Source: Pseudomonas rustica
Lineage (GTDB): Bacteria > Pseudomonadota > Gammaproteobacteria > Pseudomonadales > Pseudomonadaceae
NCBI RefSeq assembly: GCF_018336155.1
Contig: NZ_JAGYHF010000001.1
Coordinates: forward strand, 186,001 to 250,000
Reading direction: 5' to 3'
Length of the DNA stretch: 64,000 nucleotides
The position numbers were made by a program, and so were the translations under genes. Shown here piece after piece: positions 26,517-36,395 of this stretch (the stretch's first letter is position 1; each line of letters starts with the position of its first letter). The notes under the pieces are model-generated. The model was not told the origin of the DNA. It searched no databases and saw only the letters and a program-made list of their open reading frames with translations.

Positions 26517-27911
26517 CTACTTAATTGGGGAATATACAACGCATTGAGAATTCATTCTTAAACCCAAAGTGTTGTCTGGAAGCTCTGCGCCTGACTTCGA
26601 TACACTGAGTTCCAACGAGGAACTATCGCCAATGCGATTCCTTCCGGTCACCATTCTATAAAGCACGTGCTCTGGAGCACCGGCGTCCGCTTGAAAATCA
26701 ACACGAGCAGGTCGATTACTCGATGCATAGGCGGACTCAGTCGAAATTTGAGCAGTGTTCATGCACTGGCCAATGGAATATACAAATGCTTGATTAAAGA
26801 TAGTATGACTAAAAAGAACTGCAAGCGCGCTCAGTCCTATTATTTTTGGAATTGGATACTCTTTCCAGTTCTGAATAATAAGAACCCCCACACCAACGCT
26901 CAAAATTATTGATGAGCCATAAAGATAATGCGCAGCCTTGATTGGAATTAGAAGAACAGGTGCGAGGAATAAAAAATAACCACATACATATATGAAAAAA
27001 GCTTTCAACCCGTAAACACGCACAAGCGCCAGGCATACCAGCGCGTGTAGGGCAATTGCCGCGTACATATTAACCGTTGAAACAAAAACCCAATTTCCTG
27101 CTTCACCAGTCAGGATAAGAAACGGGTAGGCCAAATATACAAAAACGCCCTCAGGCACGTTATGTATAGATGCTTTATAAGCACTAACATCAGGACTACC
27201 AAACGATGCAATCAGCGCCGGCAATCGATAGAGCATGAACAACAAAACTGGCAAACACCAAACAATAGCCGCTTGCCAAAACCGTTTTGTTTTGATGACC
27301 TGCGGGTCTGCCAGAATGATAATACCCATTAACGCAGGTAGAATAACCGCAGTTTCTTTAGACAGCATTGAAAGGCCTGAAAAAAGAAAGACCAATAACA
27401 ATCTGAATAAGTTGTTTCCCAAGCGTACGTACTGATCAGCGCAGATAAAGGCTGCAATACCGAACAGAATATACCACCGATCCATCAATGCAGCTGACCA
27501 GCCTGTTGCCAATATACCCAGAGGGTTGATGATGAAAATCAAAGAGATCGTTAATGCCAAGGTTCGCTTAACGTTTAACTGCTTGCATGCACTATAAATA
27601 AGACAGCCAACCGCAGCATGGGTAAGAACGGCAAATAGATGCACTACGACTGGCAATCGTTCCATGAACAAAGCCAATAGTCCCTGAATCAAAAAGGAGA
27701 ACGGACGTACGGGAACGCCAAAATTGCTTCCTTGCTGTAATGCAACATATGTTTCGAGATAACTTATAAGCCCGCTCGCTTTTATATGATCAAGTTTCTG
27801 CAACTCATCATGATTAAAATAACCAGGGTTAGCAATGAGCAGCAATAAAGCAACTATTGCAAAACTAAATATTATCAAATAATCAATATTTCTTTCACGG
27901 AACAAATTCAT
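26517..27911 (-). CDS. Polytopic membrane protein, GT-C-like (GtrC-type candidate)
   Basis: A 464-residue protein with about ten or eleven membrane helices and the acidic loop NHDELQKLDH near residue 33 (the Asp/Glu typical of GT-C enzymes acting on polyprenyl-phosphate sugars). The C-terminal 80 residues are soluble. It has no named motif I can identify. Together with GtrA and GtrB-like genes upstream in the same operon, it would fit the third, strain-specific member of a three-gene side-branch glycosylation system. The region is AT-rich. Function is inferred from context. Confidence 0.65.
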   Translation of the reverse strand: MNLFRERNIDYLIIFSFAIVALLLLIANPGYFNHDELQKLDHIKASGLISYLETYVALQQGSNFGVPVRPFSFLIQGLLALFMERLPVVVHLFAVLTHAAVGCLIYSACKQLNVKRTLALTISLIFIINPLGILATGWSAALMDRWYILFGIAAFICADQYVRLGNNLFRLLLVFLFSGLSMLSKETAVILPALMGIIILADPQVIKTKRFWQAAIVWCLPVLLFMLYRLPALIASFGSPDVSAYKASIHNVPEGVFVYLAYPFLILTGEAGNWVFVSTVNMYAAIALHALVCLALVRVYGLKAFFIYVCGYFLFLAPVLLIPIKAAHYLYGSSIILSVGVGVLIIQNWKEYPIPKIIGLSALAVLFSHTIFNQAFVYSIGQCMNTAQISTESAYASSNRPARVDFQADAGAPEHVLYRMVTGRNRIGDSSSLELSVSKSGAELPDNTLGLRMNSQCVVYSPIK

Positions 27912-27935
27912 TGCATTCCACTCCCCAAAAAGATT

Positions 27936-28997
27936 CTAAACTTCAGTAGTCAAGGCAGGTTTAGAAAAGGATGGTTTAAAGTACTTACGGCAGTTGATCG
28001 AAGGTTTTTCCACCAGGTGCCAAGACGCAAAGGCAAAAGAGAACGCCAGCAAACTGCTTAGTATGGTCAACGAAAAATTGGTAGATTCAGGTAACCACAT
28101 GACCACAAGTTGCTGGCATATCCAACCGTATAGGTAAACACCATAAGAGTAGTCTCCAAACTTGTTAAACCATCCAAAGCCTGGCGCGAAAGCCAAATAG
28201 AATACCAAATAAGGTATTAGTATTGTATAAGCAACACCGAAAGAGGGGGTACCGTGTTGTGACGCCGCGAAGAACATCAGCAGCAGCAAAACGCCCGGGC
28301 CGATATAAATGACGTCTTTATTGATAAGGCAAAAACTACCTATCAGAAACATCAAGGCAACATGCTGGTGATTTTCATAGAGGAACAGAAACTTCCAGAA
28401 CTCGGGATTTAAGTAACCAGCGATAATACTAAAAAAGAACAGAAAATTGAAAACTGAACGTTTTTTCAGAACACCCAAAACCGCCAGCGCCAGTACGATA
28501 ATGTACAGTCGAACTTCTACCACGAGAGACCATAAAGAACCGTTTATGGCTTTGTCATGTAGATTTTCAAACACCCCCGGCAAAAAATATGCAGTATTAA
28601 AAGCACTGATATTCACAAAAAAATATTCCCACACCTGTTGGGAATGCAAATAATCGGGAGCTTTCGTCAGACTCAAACCTAAAATGAAAACTGTGAAAAA
28701 CACGCACATTATCAAGCCAGGGTAAATTCGAAGAATCCTTGAAGCACAGTAATAAATTAATCCATTTTTACTCAACGCACTTTGGGTGATCAAATAGCCA
28801 CTGATTACAAAAAAGACATCAACGGCGACGCCTCCGATAAACTTATAACCCACCCATTGTAAAAATATATCGGCAGGGCCTTTGCCAGTAACCGCTGAGG
28901 CATGACCATAAATTACGGCAAGAGCAGCAATCAACCTCATTAAATTCAAATTGTTAGTTTTGTTCTTAAACAGTTCCCCGAGCGTATCATTTTTCAT
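27936..28997 (-). CDS. Acyltransferase 3 (OafA-like O-acetyltransferase)
   Basis: A 353-residue integral membrane protein with about ten helices. The family signature LMRLIAALAVIYGHAS near the N-terminus holds the conserved Arg and His, and FFVISGYLIT follows. Members transfer acetyl groups to sugars of O antigens, Nod factors or exopolysaccharide. It lacks the SGNH domain found in longer OafA proteins. ATG 28997 overlaps the preceding GT2 gene by 11 nt, so coupling is likely; a longer frame to 29024 is possible. Its place among LPS genes suggests O-acetylation of the O chain. Confidence 0.88.
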   Translation of the reverse strand: MKNDTLGELFKNKTNNLNLMRLIAALAVIYGHASAVTGKGPADIFLQWVGYKFIGGVAVDVFFVISGYLITQSALSKNGLIYYCASRILRIYPGLIMCVFFTVFILGLSLTKAPDYLHSQQVWEYFFVNISAFNTAYFLPGVFENLHDKAINGSLWSLVVEVRLYIIVLALAVLGVLKKRSVFNFLFFFSIIAGYLNPEFWKFLFLYENHQHVALMFLIGSFCLINKDVIYIGPGVLLLLMFFAASQHGTPSFGVAYTILIPYLVFYLAFAPGFGWFNKFGDYSYGVYLYGWICQQLVVMWLPESTNFSLTILSSLLAFSFAFASWHLVEKPSINCRKYFKPSFSKPALTTEV

Positions 28998-29958
28998 CGC
29001 CAACCTCGTTCGCCGTTGAAGCAATACGGGAAATCTTATGCTCTGCTATGAGGTACAGCGGTCTTGCTTTGGTTTCACCAAACACCCTACCGATATACTC
29101 GCCAAGGACGCCAATAAAAAACAATTGGATACCACCTATAAATAGCACTGTCACCATCAATGTTGGGTACCCTCGGACCACATCGCCCAGGAATAACGTC
29201 TTCAAGATAATAAAAATACCGAATAGAAAAGCGGTCAAAGCGACGATAAAACCGAGATAGCTCGCTATTTTCAATGGTGCAATTGTGAAGGATGTGATGC
29301 CTTCCAATGCAAAATTCCACAATTTCCAATAGTTAAACTTGGTAACACCGGCTGCTCGCGAATCTCTGCGATACTCTACCGCTACCGAAGGAAAGCCCAC
29401 CCAAGCAAACAGGCCTTTCATGAAGCGGTGATGCTCCCTCAGTGAGATCAAGGCATCAACTACACGCCGGCTCATGAGGCGGCAATCACCTGTATCCTGC
29501 GGAATATTCACCCTGGATATCTTCAGCATTAACTTATAGAAAATTGAAGCCGTAAATTTTTTTAACCAAGATTCACCGTCGCGGTGAGTGCGTTTGGCAT
29601 AAGCTACGTCAAAACCTTCTTCCCACTTATCAACAAACGCTAGCAACAACTCTGGCTGGTCTTGCAAGTCCGCGTCAAATATAGCGACTGCGTCTCCTTT
29701 CGCCACATCCAGACCGGCGCTCATAGCGGCTTCTTTACCAAAATTTCTTGATAAATTGACCGTACTGACACGATCATCTCGATTCGCCAACTGATTCATT
29801 AAAAATTGTGTTTTATCAGTGCTTCCGTCATTAACAAAAATCATCTCACAATTATAGTTTGACAACTGTTCAAAGACTTCACTCATGCGACTATGAAAAA
29901 GCTCGATTACTTCTTCTTCGTTATAAGCGGGCACCACAACAGATATTAATTTTTTCAT
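28987..29958 (-). CDS. gtrB: GtrB-type polyprenyl-phosphate glycosyltransferase (GT2)
   Basis: A 323-residue enzyme of the DPM/GtrB/ArnC group that makes undecaprenyl-phosphate sugar. N-terminal GT2 motifs are VVVPAYNEEEVIELF, NDGSTDKT and FDADLQDQPELL. Two C-terminal membrane helices anchor it (IASYLGFIVALTAFLF and LMVTVLFIGGIQLFFIG). It lies 1 nt after the GtrA-like gene. The pair forms the core of a lipid-linked sugar donor system for O-antigen side branches, best known from serotype-converting phages. No phage genes are nearby. Confidence 0.9.
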   Translation of the reverse strand: MKKLISVVVPAYNEEEVIELFHSRMSEVFEQLSNYNCEMIFVNDGSTDKTQFLMNQLANRDDRVSTVNLSRNFGKEAAMSAGLDVAKGDAVAIFDADLQDQPELLLAFVDKWEEGFDVAYAKRTHRDGESWLKKFTASIFYKLMLKISRVNIPQDTGDCRLMSRRVVDALISLREHHRFMKGLFAWVGFPSVAVEYRRDSRAAGVTKFNYWKLWNFALEGITSFTIAPLKIASYLGFIVALTAFLFGIFIILKTLFLGDVVRGYPTLMVTVLFIGGIQLFFIGVLGEYIGRVFGETKARPLYLIAEHKISRIASTANEVGDEK

Positions 29959-29959
29959 G

Positions 29960-30382
29960 TCACACCGATTTAAAAACCCAGTAGCGAGAGGAACAAAAGT
30001 TCCAAATCAAAACGATCGCCGTAGCGATTCCTTGTGCAATCCATTTATTCCAGTTCATAAAATCAGCCAGCAAGCCGACAATCACAGTATTCATAAGCCA
30101 GCCAATACACACCATGATGTAAAATCTGGCTGCTGCTCCCGTATGAGACTGAGTGCTGTTAAACGTGTAGTAATAGTTAACAAAGTAACTAACGATGGAG
30201 CCGGCCATGTACCCTATTCCGGATGCCGTAGCAGCAAGCAGTCCTAAAAATTCGACTCCACACCACAGTATGAAATACTGAAGCAAGGTCGCGAGCCCAC
30301 CTGTCAGCAAAAATTTAATTAGAGTGTTATCCATAATTTGGCGCCATGCACCATCAAGTTTTCGATTAGTATTACTTCCCAT
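29960..30382 (-). CDS. gtrA: GtrA-family flippase
   Basis: A 140-residue protein with four membrane helices of the GtrA family. Characteristic features are IKFLLTGGLATLLQY, SYFVNYYYTFN and WNFCSSRYWVF. GtrA proteins are thought to flip undecaprenyl-phosphate sugars to the periplasmic face. Its ATG overlaps the WbpL stop (TGATG), and gtrB follows by 1 nt. A second Met 17 codons in (MDNTLIKF) is a plausible alternative start. Confidence 0.9.
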   Translation of the reverse strand: MGSNTNRKLDGAWRQIMDNTLIKFLLTGGLATLLQYFILWCGVEFLGLLAATASGIGYMAGSIVSYFVNYYYTFNSTQSHTGAAARFYIMVCIGWLMNTVIVGLLADFMNWNKWIAQGIATAIVLIWNFCSSRYWVFKSV

Positions 30383-31389
30383 CAGGCCGGCCTCCCACCT
30401 TTAAATTTCCAAACCAAGATACATATAGGGATATACGCAATCATTAAACCTACTATCCCACTCAGCATCTTCAATCCAACCATCAGAGACAAAGGCAGGA
30501 GCCATACAATATTTATACTGATAACACCAAGAGTCACGAGTTTATGGCTGGCGAAGTATCGCGCAGCGTGCTGATAAGCGTGATTACTGTGAGCAACGTG
30601 TACTTTTTCGCCGTTTACAAGTCGGACGATGAGCGTCCATGTTGCATCAACGATGAACGCACCAAGCAATATAAGGCCACTCCAAAATAATTCTGGAGAC
30701 AACCAAGCACCGTACAAAATAATGACTGCTAATGAAACACCCAGAAAACCACTGCCTGCATCACCCATAAAGATGCGCGCCGGAGAAAAGTTCCAATATA
30801 AAAAACCCAGAACGGATGCCGCCAACAGAAGAGCCAACCAAATTTGATCTGAATAACCGCTACACCAATAAACAAGCGCCAACCCTAAACAAGTAGTAAT
30901 GGCTTCAATGCTTGCCAGTCCGTCAATACCATCCATGAAGTTATAAAGATTAAGTAACCACACCAGATAAAACATTCCTAACAATGTCCCCATCACTCCT
31001 AGATCAACTGGAGCATCATAGATAGTCAGTGGTGCGAACCCGTTCATCCAATATAACGCCCAAGAGGCGGCGGAAAAATGCCCTAGCAAGCGCCAGCGAG
31101 CAGGGATATGTCCGTGATCATCAGCGAATCCTATTACCGCCACCGCAATACCCGCACCCCACAACCCATAAAGTGCGTTCAGACTTAAAACATTCAGTAG
31201 AGAAAGACACGGTAGAGCCAAGTTGAAGGCAACTACAATAGCAACGCCTCCGCCCCTCGGGGTCGGAGTCGTGTGCGAACTGCGCTCATTGGGTACATCG
31301 ATCATTTTTTTGGCTAATGCATAGCGCATCATCAAAAATGTTAATACCCATGACCCCAGCAATACAGCCAGCAATAAAGAAAGCATCAT
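30382..31389 (-). CDS. wbpL: WbpL/WecA-type sugar-phosphate transferase to undecaprenyl phosphate
   Basis: This is the initiating enzyme of O-antigen synthesis, transferring a HexNAc-1-phosphate to Und-P. It has 335 residues and about ten membrane helices. Motifs are SSHTTPTPRGGGVAI, VIGFADDHGHIPAR, NLYNFMDGIDGLAS and ARIFMGDAGSGFLG. The sequence resembles WbpL, which accepts QuiNAc or FucNAc, as would be supplied by WbpM and WbpV here. Start is the double ATG at 31389/31386. The wbpV stop lies only 2 nt upstream, giving near-coupled translation. Confidence 0.93.
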   Translation of the reverse strand: MMLSLLLAVLLGSWVLTFLMMRYALAKKMIDVPNERSSHTTPTPRGGGVAIVVAFNLALPCLSLLNVLSLNALYGLWGAGIAVAVIGFADDHGHIPARWRLLGHFSAASWALYWMNGFAPLTIYDAPVDLGVMGTLLGMFYLVWLLNLYNFMDGIDGLASIEAITTCLGLALVYWCSGYSDQIWLALLLAASVLGFLYWNFSPARIFMGDAGSGFLGVSLAVIILYGAWLSPELFWSGLILLGAFIVDATWTLIVRLVNGEKVHVAHSNHAYQHAARYFASHKLVTLGVISINIVWLLPLSLMVGLKMLSGIVGLMIAYIPICILVWKFKGGRPA

Positions 31390-31390
31390 T

Positions 31391-32347
31391 TTATCTTTTT
31401 TCCTGATAAAAGTGCACAGTACGCTGTATCGCCACCTCAATATTTACCGGTGGACTCCAACCTAACAATATTCGATTCTTATTAATATCAACTTGTAATG
31501 AGTCACAAACACGATGCACTACCGCGCGTTTGCAGAGCAGCATGCCGACTGTCTTGAGCAATACACTAGGGACTGGCACCAGCCGAGACTTTTTCTTCAT
31601 CGCGGACGCCAAAAGCCGCATTAATTTTGTTGTTGAAACATCGCAATCGTCGCTGACAAGGAAAGTATTGTTAGCTGCACCTGGGTGATCAATGCACGTC
31701 ACAATAAAATCAGTAAGATTATAGATCGAAACAAAACTCTTTCTATTTTTTATCATTCCTAACGGCAAAGGAATATTTTTCCCAACGAATTTCAACATCG
31801 TCAGGAAATTAGCTTTTACGCCGGGACCGTAGACTAGCGGAGGCCTGATAATTACAATCTCCATGCCCGTTTCCTGTCCTATTTGTCTTAACCTCTGCTC
31901 CGCCTCATATTTGGAAATGGCATACGCATCTTCGGGGTAAGGTAAATCATCCGCCTGGAAAGCTTTGCCCGCCAATGTGCTTTCACCGTTGACTTTTATA
32001 GAACTGATAAAAATGAAACGTTTCACTCCTGCAGCTGCAGCAGTGAGTGCAAGACGAACGGTTCCCTCTACATTTACCTTGCGAAATGCTTCCATGACGT
32101 CGGTCACGTTTTCACGCATCACATGCACGCGGGCCGCCGCATGCACCACTACATCTATATGAGTAAAATCAGGCAGATCTGCAGGAGCTGTCAATTCCAG
32201 CGGCAATACTGAGCAGAGGCCACTTAATCTTGTCACACCCCGGACCGCTGCGACGGGTATATGCTTCTGGTCCACCATCAATCGAAAAACTAATGCCTCG
32301 CCGACCAGCCCTCTTGCTCCAGTCACCAATACTCTCGATGCAGTCAT
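31391..32347 (-). CDS. wbpV: WbpV-type NDP-4-keto sugar reductase/epimerase (extended SDR)
   Basis: A 318-residue extended SDR. The NAD-binding motif is VTGARGLVGEAL, the catalytic Tyr-x3-Lys is YAISKYEAEQ, and VIIRPPLVYGPGVKANF completes the family pattern. In P. aeruginosa O6-type loci WbpV reduces the 4-keto product of WbpM to UDP-QuiNAc. The triple WbpM-WbpV-WbpL in this window is the same set. It overlaps the upstream glycosyltransferase by ATGA. Confidence 0.85.
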   Translation of the reverse strand: MTASRVLVTGARGLVGEALVFRLMVDQKHIPVAAVRGVTRLSGLCSVLPLELTAPADLPDFTHIDVVVHAAARVHVMRENVTDVMEAFRKVNVEGTVRLALTAAAAGVKRFIFISSIKVNGESTLAGKAFQADDLPYPEDAYAISKYEAEQRLRQIGQETGMEIVIIRPPLVYGPGVKANFLTMLKFVGKNIPLPLGMIKNRKSFVSIYNLTDFIVTCIDHPGAANNTFLVSDDCDVSTTKLMRLLASAMKKKSRLVPVPSVLLKTVGMLLCKRAVVHRVCDSLQVDINKNRILLGWSPPVNIEVAIQRTVHFYQEKR

Positions 32348-33267
32348 TTCAACTTACTCACTGAAAATGCACCGACCCAACAGATTATAAAAAATAAAAT
32401 TTTATCGCGTTTCCTGCGACGACATTGCCACGCTTTAAAAGATAGACGTATTAACTGCGGACATCCCAAGCGCAAACAATCATGAGTTATTGGTGAGGCA
32501 GCACGCCCAAAAAGTTGTGATAAAATTTTGATTTGACCGAACCACCAACCGTCATTAATCATACTGTAGCGTGCCAGTAAGGGTTTCCACCCCTTATTTG
32601 CACCTACCTGATTACGTGCGTGTTGCCGGTAGTCCATAGACGGCCTTGGATCAATGTACCAGGTAAAGCCATTGCTACGAGCAAAGGCATAACAATACCA
32701 GTCATGCAGGCTGACATCTTGTATCTTGATCCAGTTCTGGCAAACCGCATGTTTCATGGAGGTGGCAAGTTCATTCGTCATGACGTATGTACAACCAGGG
32801 CCAGCCGCTTCGAACAAGTAGTCCCACGCAACCTGGGGTTGTGCTTTATCCAGTAGATGAGTTCTACCATCTGACCAGAACGCTGTTACATTACTGGAGT
32901 AAGCATCTACTTTTTTCTCGCAAATGGCTTCAATTGCCCGCGACAGTTTATCGATGTGCCATAAATCATCTTGATCAGCAAACGCAAGGAAGTCGTAAGT
33001 ATCGAAATCCACATCACGAATTAACCGGAAAAAATTCCGTGAAGCACTTCCAAATTTTCCATGCTCTGGAAGAACGACTATCTCAGGATGCATTTTCGCG
33101 TAGTGTGCACACCATGACTCCGTTCCATCAGAGGACGGATCAACACTTATGTAAACGGTAACATCCACGAGCGACTGATGGAGGATAGAGGTCAGCTGCG
33201 CCTCTATCCATTCCATTCCATTGTAGGCAGCTAACAAGACTGCGACTTTTCGGGATCTAACCGACAT
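32344..33267 (-). CDS. GT2 glycosyltransferase, rhamnosyltransferase-like
   Basis: A 307-residue cytoplasmic GT2 enzyme. VAVLLAAYNGMEWIEAQL, SVDPSSDGT and FADQDDLWHIDKL are the nucleotide-sugar and DxD motifs of the RfbG/RfbF-like rhamnosyltransferase group. Directly downstream of rmlBDA, it is a sensible acceptor of dTDP-rhamnose, though specificity is inferred. It starts 47 nt after rmlA and overlaps wbpV by 4 nt. Confidence 0.83.
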   Translation of the reverse strand: MSVRSRKVAVLLAAYNGMEWIEAQLTSILHQSLVDVTVYISVDPSSDGTESWCAHYAKMHPEIVVLPEHGKFGSASRNFFRLIRDVDFDTYDFLAFADQDDLWHIDKLSRAIEAICEKKVDAYSSNVTAFWSDGRTHLLDKAQPQVAWDYLFEAAGPGCTYVMTNELATSMKHAVCQNWIKIQDVSLHDWYCYAFARSNGFTWYIDPRPSMDYRQHARNQVGANKGWKPLLARYSMINDGWWFGQIKILSQLFGRAASPITHDCLRLGCPQLIRLSFKAWQCRRRKRDKILFFIICWVGAFSVSKLK

Positions 33268-33314
33268 TTTAATCCTGCAAATTGCCTACTTAGGAGCGAA
33301 AATAAACATCAATA

Positions 33315-34205
33315 TCAGTGCGCGTTGGAATCCAACAGTCGTTTCAGATATTGTCCATAACCCGTTTTTTTCATTGATTCCGCCTGAGCTGCCAATTGTT
33401 CTGTATTAATCCATCCATTGTTATAAGCAATTTCTTCTAGGCAAGCGATTTTCAGCCCTTGTCTTTGCTCAATGGTATGCACAAAGTGGCTTGCTTCAAG
33501 TAGTGAATCGTGGGTGCCAGTATCCAGCCATGCAAAACCACGGCCGAGCATTTCAACATGGAGTGTTTTCTGGTCGAGGTAAGCACGATTCACGTCAGTA
33601 ATCTCAAGCTCACCTCGCGATGAAGGCTTGATACTCTTGGCGATCTCGACAACGCTGTTGTCATAGAAGTATAGGCCGGTCACAGCGTAGTTAGACTTTG
33701 GAATGAGCGGTTTCTCTTCGATGCTCAAGGCTCGACCGGCCGAGTCAAACTCAACAACACCAAAACGTTCTGGATCAGAAACGCGATAGCCGAAAACCGT
33801 GGCACCTTGCTCTTGCGCGCTAGCCGAGCGCAAATTATCTGAAAAATGCTGACCATAGAAAATGTTGTCTCCAAGAATGAGGCAACAAGGGTCATTTCCT
33901 ATGAACTCCTCTCCAAGAATGAAAGCTTGCGCAAGTCCGTCTGGGCTAGGTTGTACAGCGTACGATAGCTTTATACCGTACTGATCACCATCACCGAGAA
34001 GCTTGCGAAAACTAGGCAAGTCTTCAGGAGTTGAAATGATCAAAACTTCGCGCATCCCTGCAAGCATCAACACCGAAAGTGGATAGAAGATCATAGGTTT
34101 GTCGTAAATAGGCAACATCTGCTTAGACACACCTAGAGTCAGCGGATGAAGGCGAGTGCCCGATCCACCAGCGAGAATGATGCCTTTACGATTTGTCGTG
34201 GTCAT
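33315..34205 (-). CDS. rmlA: Glucose-1-phosphate thymidylyltransferase
   Basis: The first enzyme of dTDP-L-rhamnose synthesis (dTTP + Glc-1-P to dTDP-Glc); 296 residues, a normal length. It shows the nucleotidyltransferase motif [11 protein letters not shown], the region [15 protein letters not shown] and the LGDNIFYG loop. It overlaps rmlD by 4 nt (ATGA). Gene order here is rmlB-rmlD-rmlA; the expected rmlC does not follow. Confidence 0.97.
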   Translation of the reverse strand: MTTTNRKGIILAGGSGTRLHPLTLGVSKQMLPIYDKPMIFYPLSVLMLAGMREVLIISTPEDLPSFRKLLGDGDQYGIKLSYAVQPSPDGLAQAFILGEEFIGNDPCCLILGDNIFYGQHFSDNLRSASAQEQGATVFGYRVSDPERFGVVEFDSAGRALSIEEKPLIPKSNYAVTGLYFYDNSVVEIAKSIKPSSRGELEITDVNRAYLDQKTLHVEMLGRGFAWLDTGTHDSLLEASHFVHTIEQRQGLKIACLEEIAYNNGWINTEQLAAQAESMKKTGYGQYLKRLLDSNAH

Positions 34206-35095
34206 TTGTTCAGAACTTCCCTAAGCATTCGGGTTACACCACTCTGCCAATCCGGCAAGTGTAGAGAAAAATTATTACGCAGCTTCTGAGTGTCCAACCG
34301 TGAGTTCAGCGGGCGTCGTGCTGGCGTCGGGTAGGCGGAGGTATCGATTGGGTTTATAACCGTAACAGCCAGTTCCTCACCGTTCGCCTTGGCGAAATCA
34401 ATGACATGCGTAGCATACCCGTGCCAAGACACTTCGCCTGCCGCCGCCAAGTGGTACACGCCAGCCAACTCGGGCTGGTGCTGAACCTGCCGAATAGCCA
34501 ATGCGGTCACATCCGCAATCAGATCCGCCCCGGTCGGAGCACCAATCTGATCGGCGATTACGCTGAGGGTCTCGCGATCTTTGGCTAGGCGCAACATCGT
34601 CTTGGCAAAATTATTGCCCCGTGAACCATAGACCCAACTCGTTCGGAAAATCAGGTACTTACATTTCGAAGCAATGATCGCCCGCTCGCCCGCCAGCTTG
34701 CTCGCACCGTAGTGATTCACAGGAGAAACTGCAGCTGTTTCCAACCATGGTGCCAGCCCTTTACCATCAAAAACGTAGTCAGTGGAGTAGTGGATCAGCC
34801 ACGCCCCCAGTGCCGAAGCCTCTTCGGCCATCACTTGACTGGCCTGGCCGTTGACACGGTCAGCCAGCTCGGTTTCGGCCTCAGCTTTATCGACCGCTGT
34901 ATAAGCCGCTGCATTGACTATGAAGTCAGGCTTGACCCGGCGAATAGTCGCACGCAATGCTTCCAGATCCGACAAATCTCCACTCAAGCCATTGGCCGAA
35001 TGGCGATCCAGTGCGACCAGGTCGCCTAGCGGTGCAAGCGAGCGTTGCAGCTCCCAGCCCACTTGACCGCTTTTTCCCAGAAGAAGGATTTTCAT
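34202..35095 (-). CDS. rmlD: dTDP-4-dehydrorhamnose reductase
   Basis: The last step of dTDP-L-rhamnose synthesis, reduction at C4; 297 residues. It has the SDR cofactor motif [12 protein letters not shown], the STDYVFDG motif and catalytic YGASKLAGE. It overlaps both neighbours, rmlB and rmlA, by 4 nt. Its substrate requires an RmlC 3,5-epimerase, which this window does not encode. Confidence 0.97.
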   Translation of the reverse strand: MKILLLGKSGQVGWELQRSLAPLGDLVALDRHSANGLSGDLSDLEALRATIRRVKPDFIVNAAAYTAVDKAEAETELADRVNGQASQVMAEEASALGAWLIHYSTDYVFDGKGLAPWLETAAVSPVNHYGASKLAGERAIIASKCKYLIFRTSWVYGSRGNNFAKTMLRLAKDRETLSVIADQIGAPTGADLIADVTALAIRQVQHQPELAGVYHLAAAGEVSWHGYATHVIDFAKANGEELAVTVINPIDTSAYPTPARRPLNSRLDTQKLRNNFSLHLPDWQSGVTRMLREVLNK

Positions 35096-36168
35096 GCCTT
35101 ATTCGAACGATCGGCGTAATTCTGGTCGATCCACTGCTGATAGCTGCCGCTCTTTATGTGCTCAACCCACTCAGTGTTGGTCAGATACCACTCAACTGTC
35201 TTGCGAATACCGGTTTCGAAAGTTTCTTCCGGCGTCCAGCCAAGTTCACGCTCAATCTTGCTCGCGTCGATCGCGTAACGCAGGTCGTGACCCGGGCGAT
35301 CCTGAACGTAAGTAATCAAGCTTGCATGCGGGCGGTTAGCGGAATCAGGACGCAGCTCATCCAGCAGTGCACAAAGCGTGTGCACCACTTCGATGTTTTG
35401 CTTTTCGTTATGACCGCCGATGTTGTAAGTCTCACCCAGGACACCCTCGGTAACGACTTTGTACAAAGCACGTGCGTGATCTTCGACATACAACCAATCG
35501 CGAATCTGATCGCCCTTCCCGTAAACCGGCAACGGCTTGCCTTCCAGTGCATTGAGAATGATCAGTGGAATCAATTTCTCAGGGAAGTGGCAAGGGCCAT
35601 AGTTATTCGAGCAGTTGGTGACCAATGTCGGCAGACCGTAAGTGCGCGCCCAAGCACGAACCAAGTGGTCGGAACTCGCCTTACTCGCCGAGTACGGCGA
35701 GCTTGGTTGATATGGAGTGGTTTCAGTGAAGAGATCTTCCGGGCCTTCGAGATCACCATAAACTTCGTCAGTGGAAATATGGTGGAAGCGGAAGTTGGCC
35801 TTGCGTGCATCATCCATGGCCGCCCAGTAGTGGCGCGAAGCCTCCAGCAGGGTGTAAGTGCCTATAATATTGGTCTGGATGAACTCGGACGGACCACTAA
35901 TAGAACGGTCAACGTGAGATTCGGCAGCCAAATGCATGATCGCATCCGGTTGGTGCTCACGCAGCACGCGATCGATTTGTTCACGGTCGCAGATATCAAC
36001 GCGTTCAAATGCATAACGCGAGCTCTGACTCACGTCAGCCAAGGACTCAAGATTACCGGCATAAGTCAATTTGTCGACGTTAACGACCGAGTCGAGAGTA
36101 TTGGAGATGATGTGACGGATGACTGCCGAGCCGATAAAACCGGCGCCGCCGGTAACTAGAATTTTCAC
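35092..36168 (-). CDS. rmlB: dTDP-glucose 4,6-dehydratase
   Basis: This enzyme converts dTDP-glucose to the 4-keto-6-deoxy form; 358 residues. NAD motif [36 protein letters not shown] and [11 protein letters not shown] are all present. The true start is GTG 36168 (MKILVTGG), giving the usual RmlB N-terminus; the longer frame to 36249 lacks homology. It is the first gene of the large minus-strand O-antigen operon, whose promoter should lie in the 227-bp gap 36169-36395. Confidence 0.96.
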   Translation of the reverse strand: MKILVTGGAGFIGSAVIRHIISNTLDSVVNVDKLTYAGNLESLADVSQSSRYAFERVDICDREQIDRVLREHQPDAIMHLAAESHVDRSISGPSEFIQTNIIGTYTLLEASRHYWAAMDDARKANFRFHHISTDEVYGDLEGPEDLFTETTPYQPSSPYSASKASSDHLVRAWARTYGLPTLVTNCSNNYGPCHFPEKLIPLIILNALEGKPLPVYGKGDQIRDWLYVEDHARALYKVVTEGVLGETYNIGGHNEKQNIEVVHTLCALLDELRPDSANRPHASLITYVQDRPGHDLRYAIDASKIERELGWTPEETFETGIRKTVEWYLTNTEWVEHIKSGSYQQWIDQNYADRSNKA

Positions 36169-36395
36169 GCGAAACCATACCCTTGAGTTGCTGACAGTGT
36201 CACCAACGAGCACCGTCCAATCCATGAATGCAAAAAAACCACCGAACATCAGGCCTCTGGCAGAGCCTATCTGAAACGATGTGGGAATTTGCCACTACCG
36301 AACAAGGGCTGCATTTTACAGCTTAATGAACGATTTACTAATGGATATAGACAAACAGCGATGCAAAACACTGAGCGCCTCTCACGGAATGCTTC

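Noticed and set aside
26517..30382. Serotype-converting prophage
   Set aside because: The gtr-like genes have no integrase, attachment sites or phage structural genes near, and lie within the O-antigen operon.
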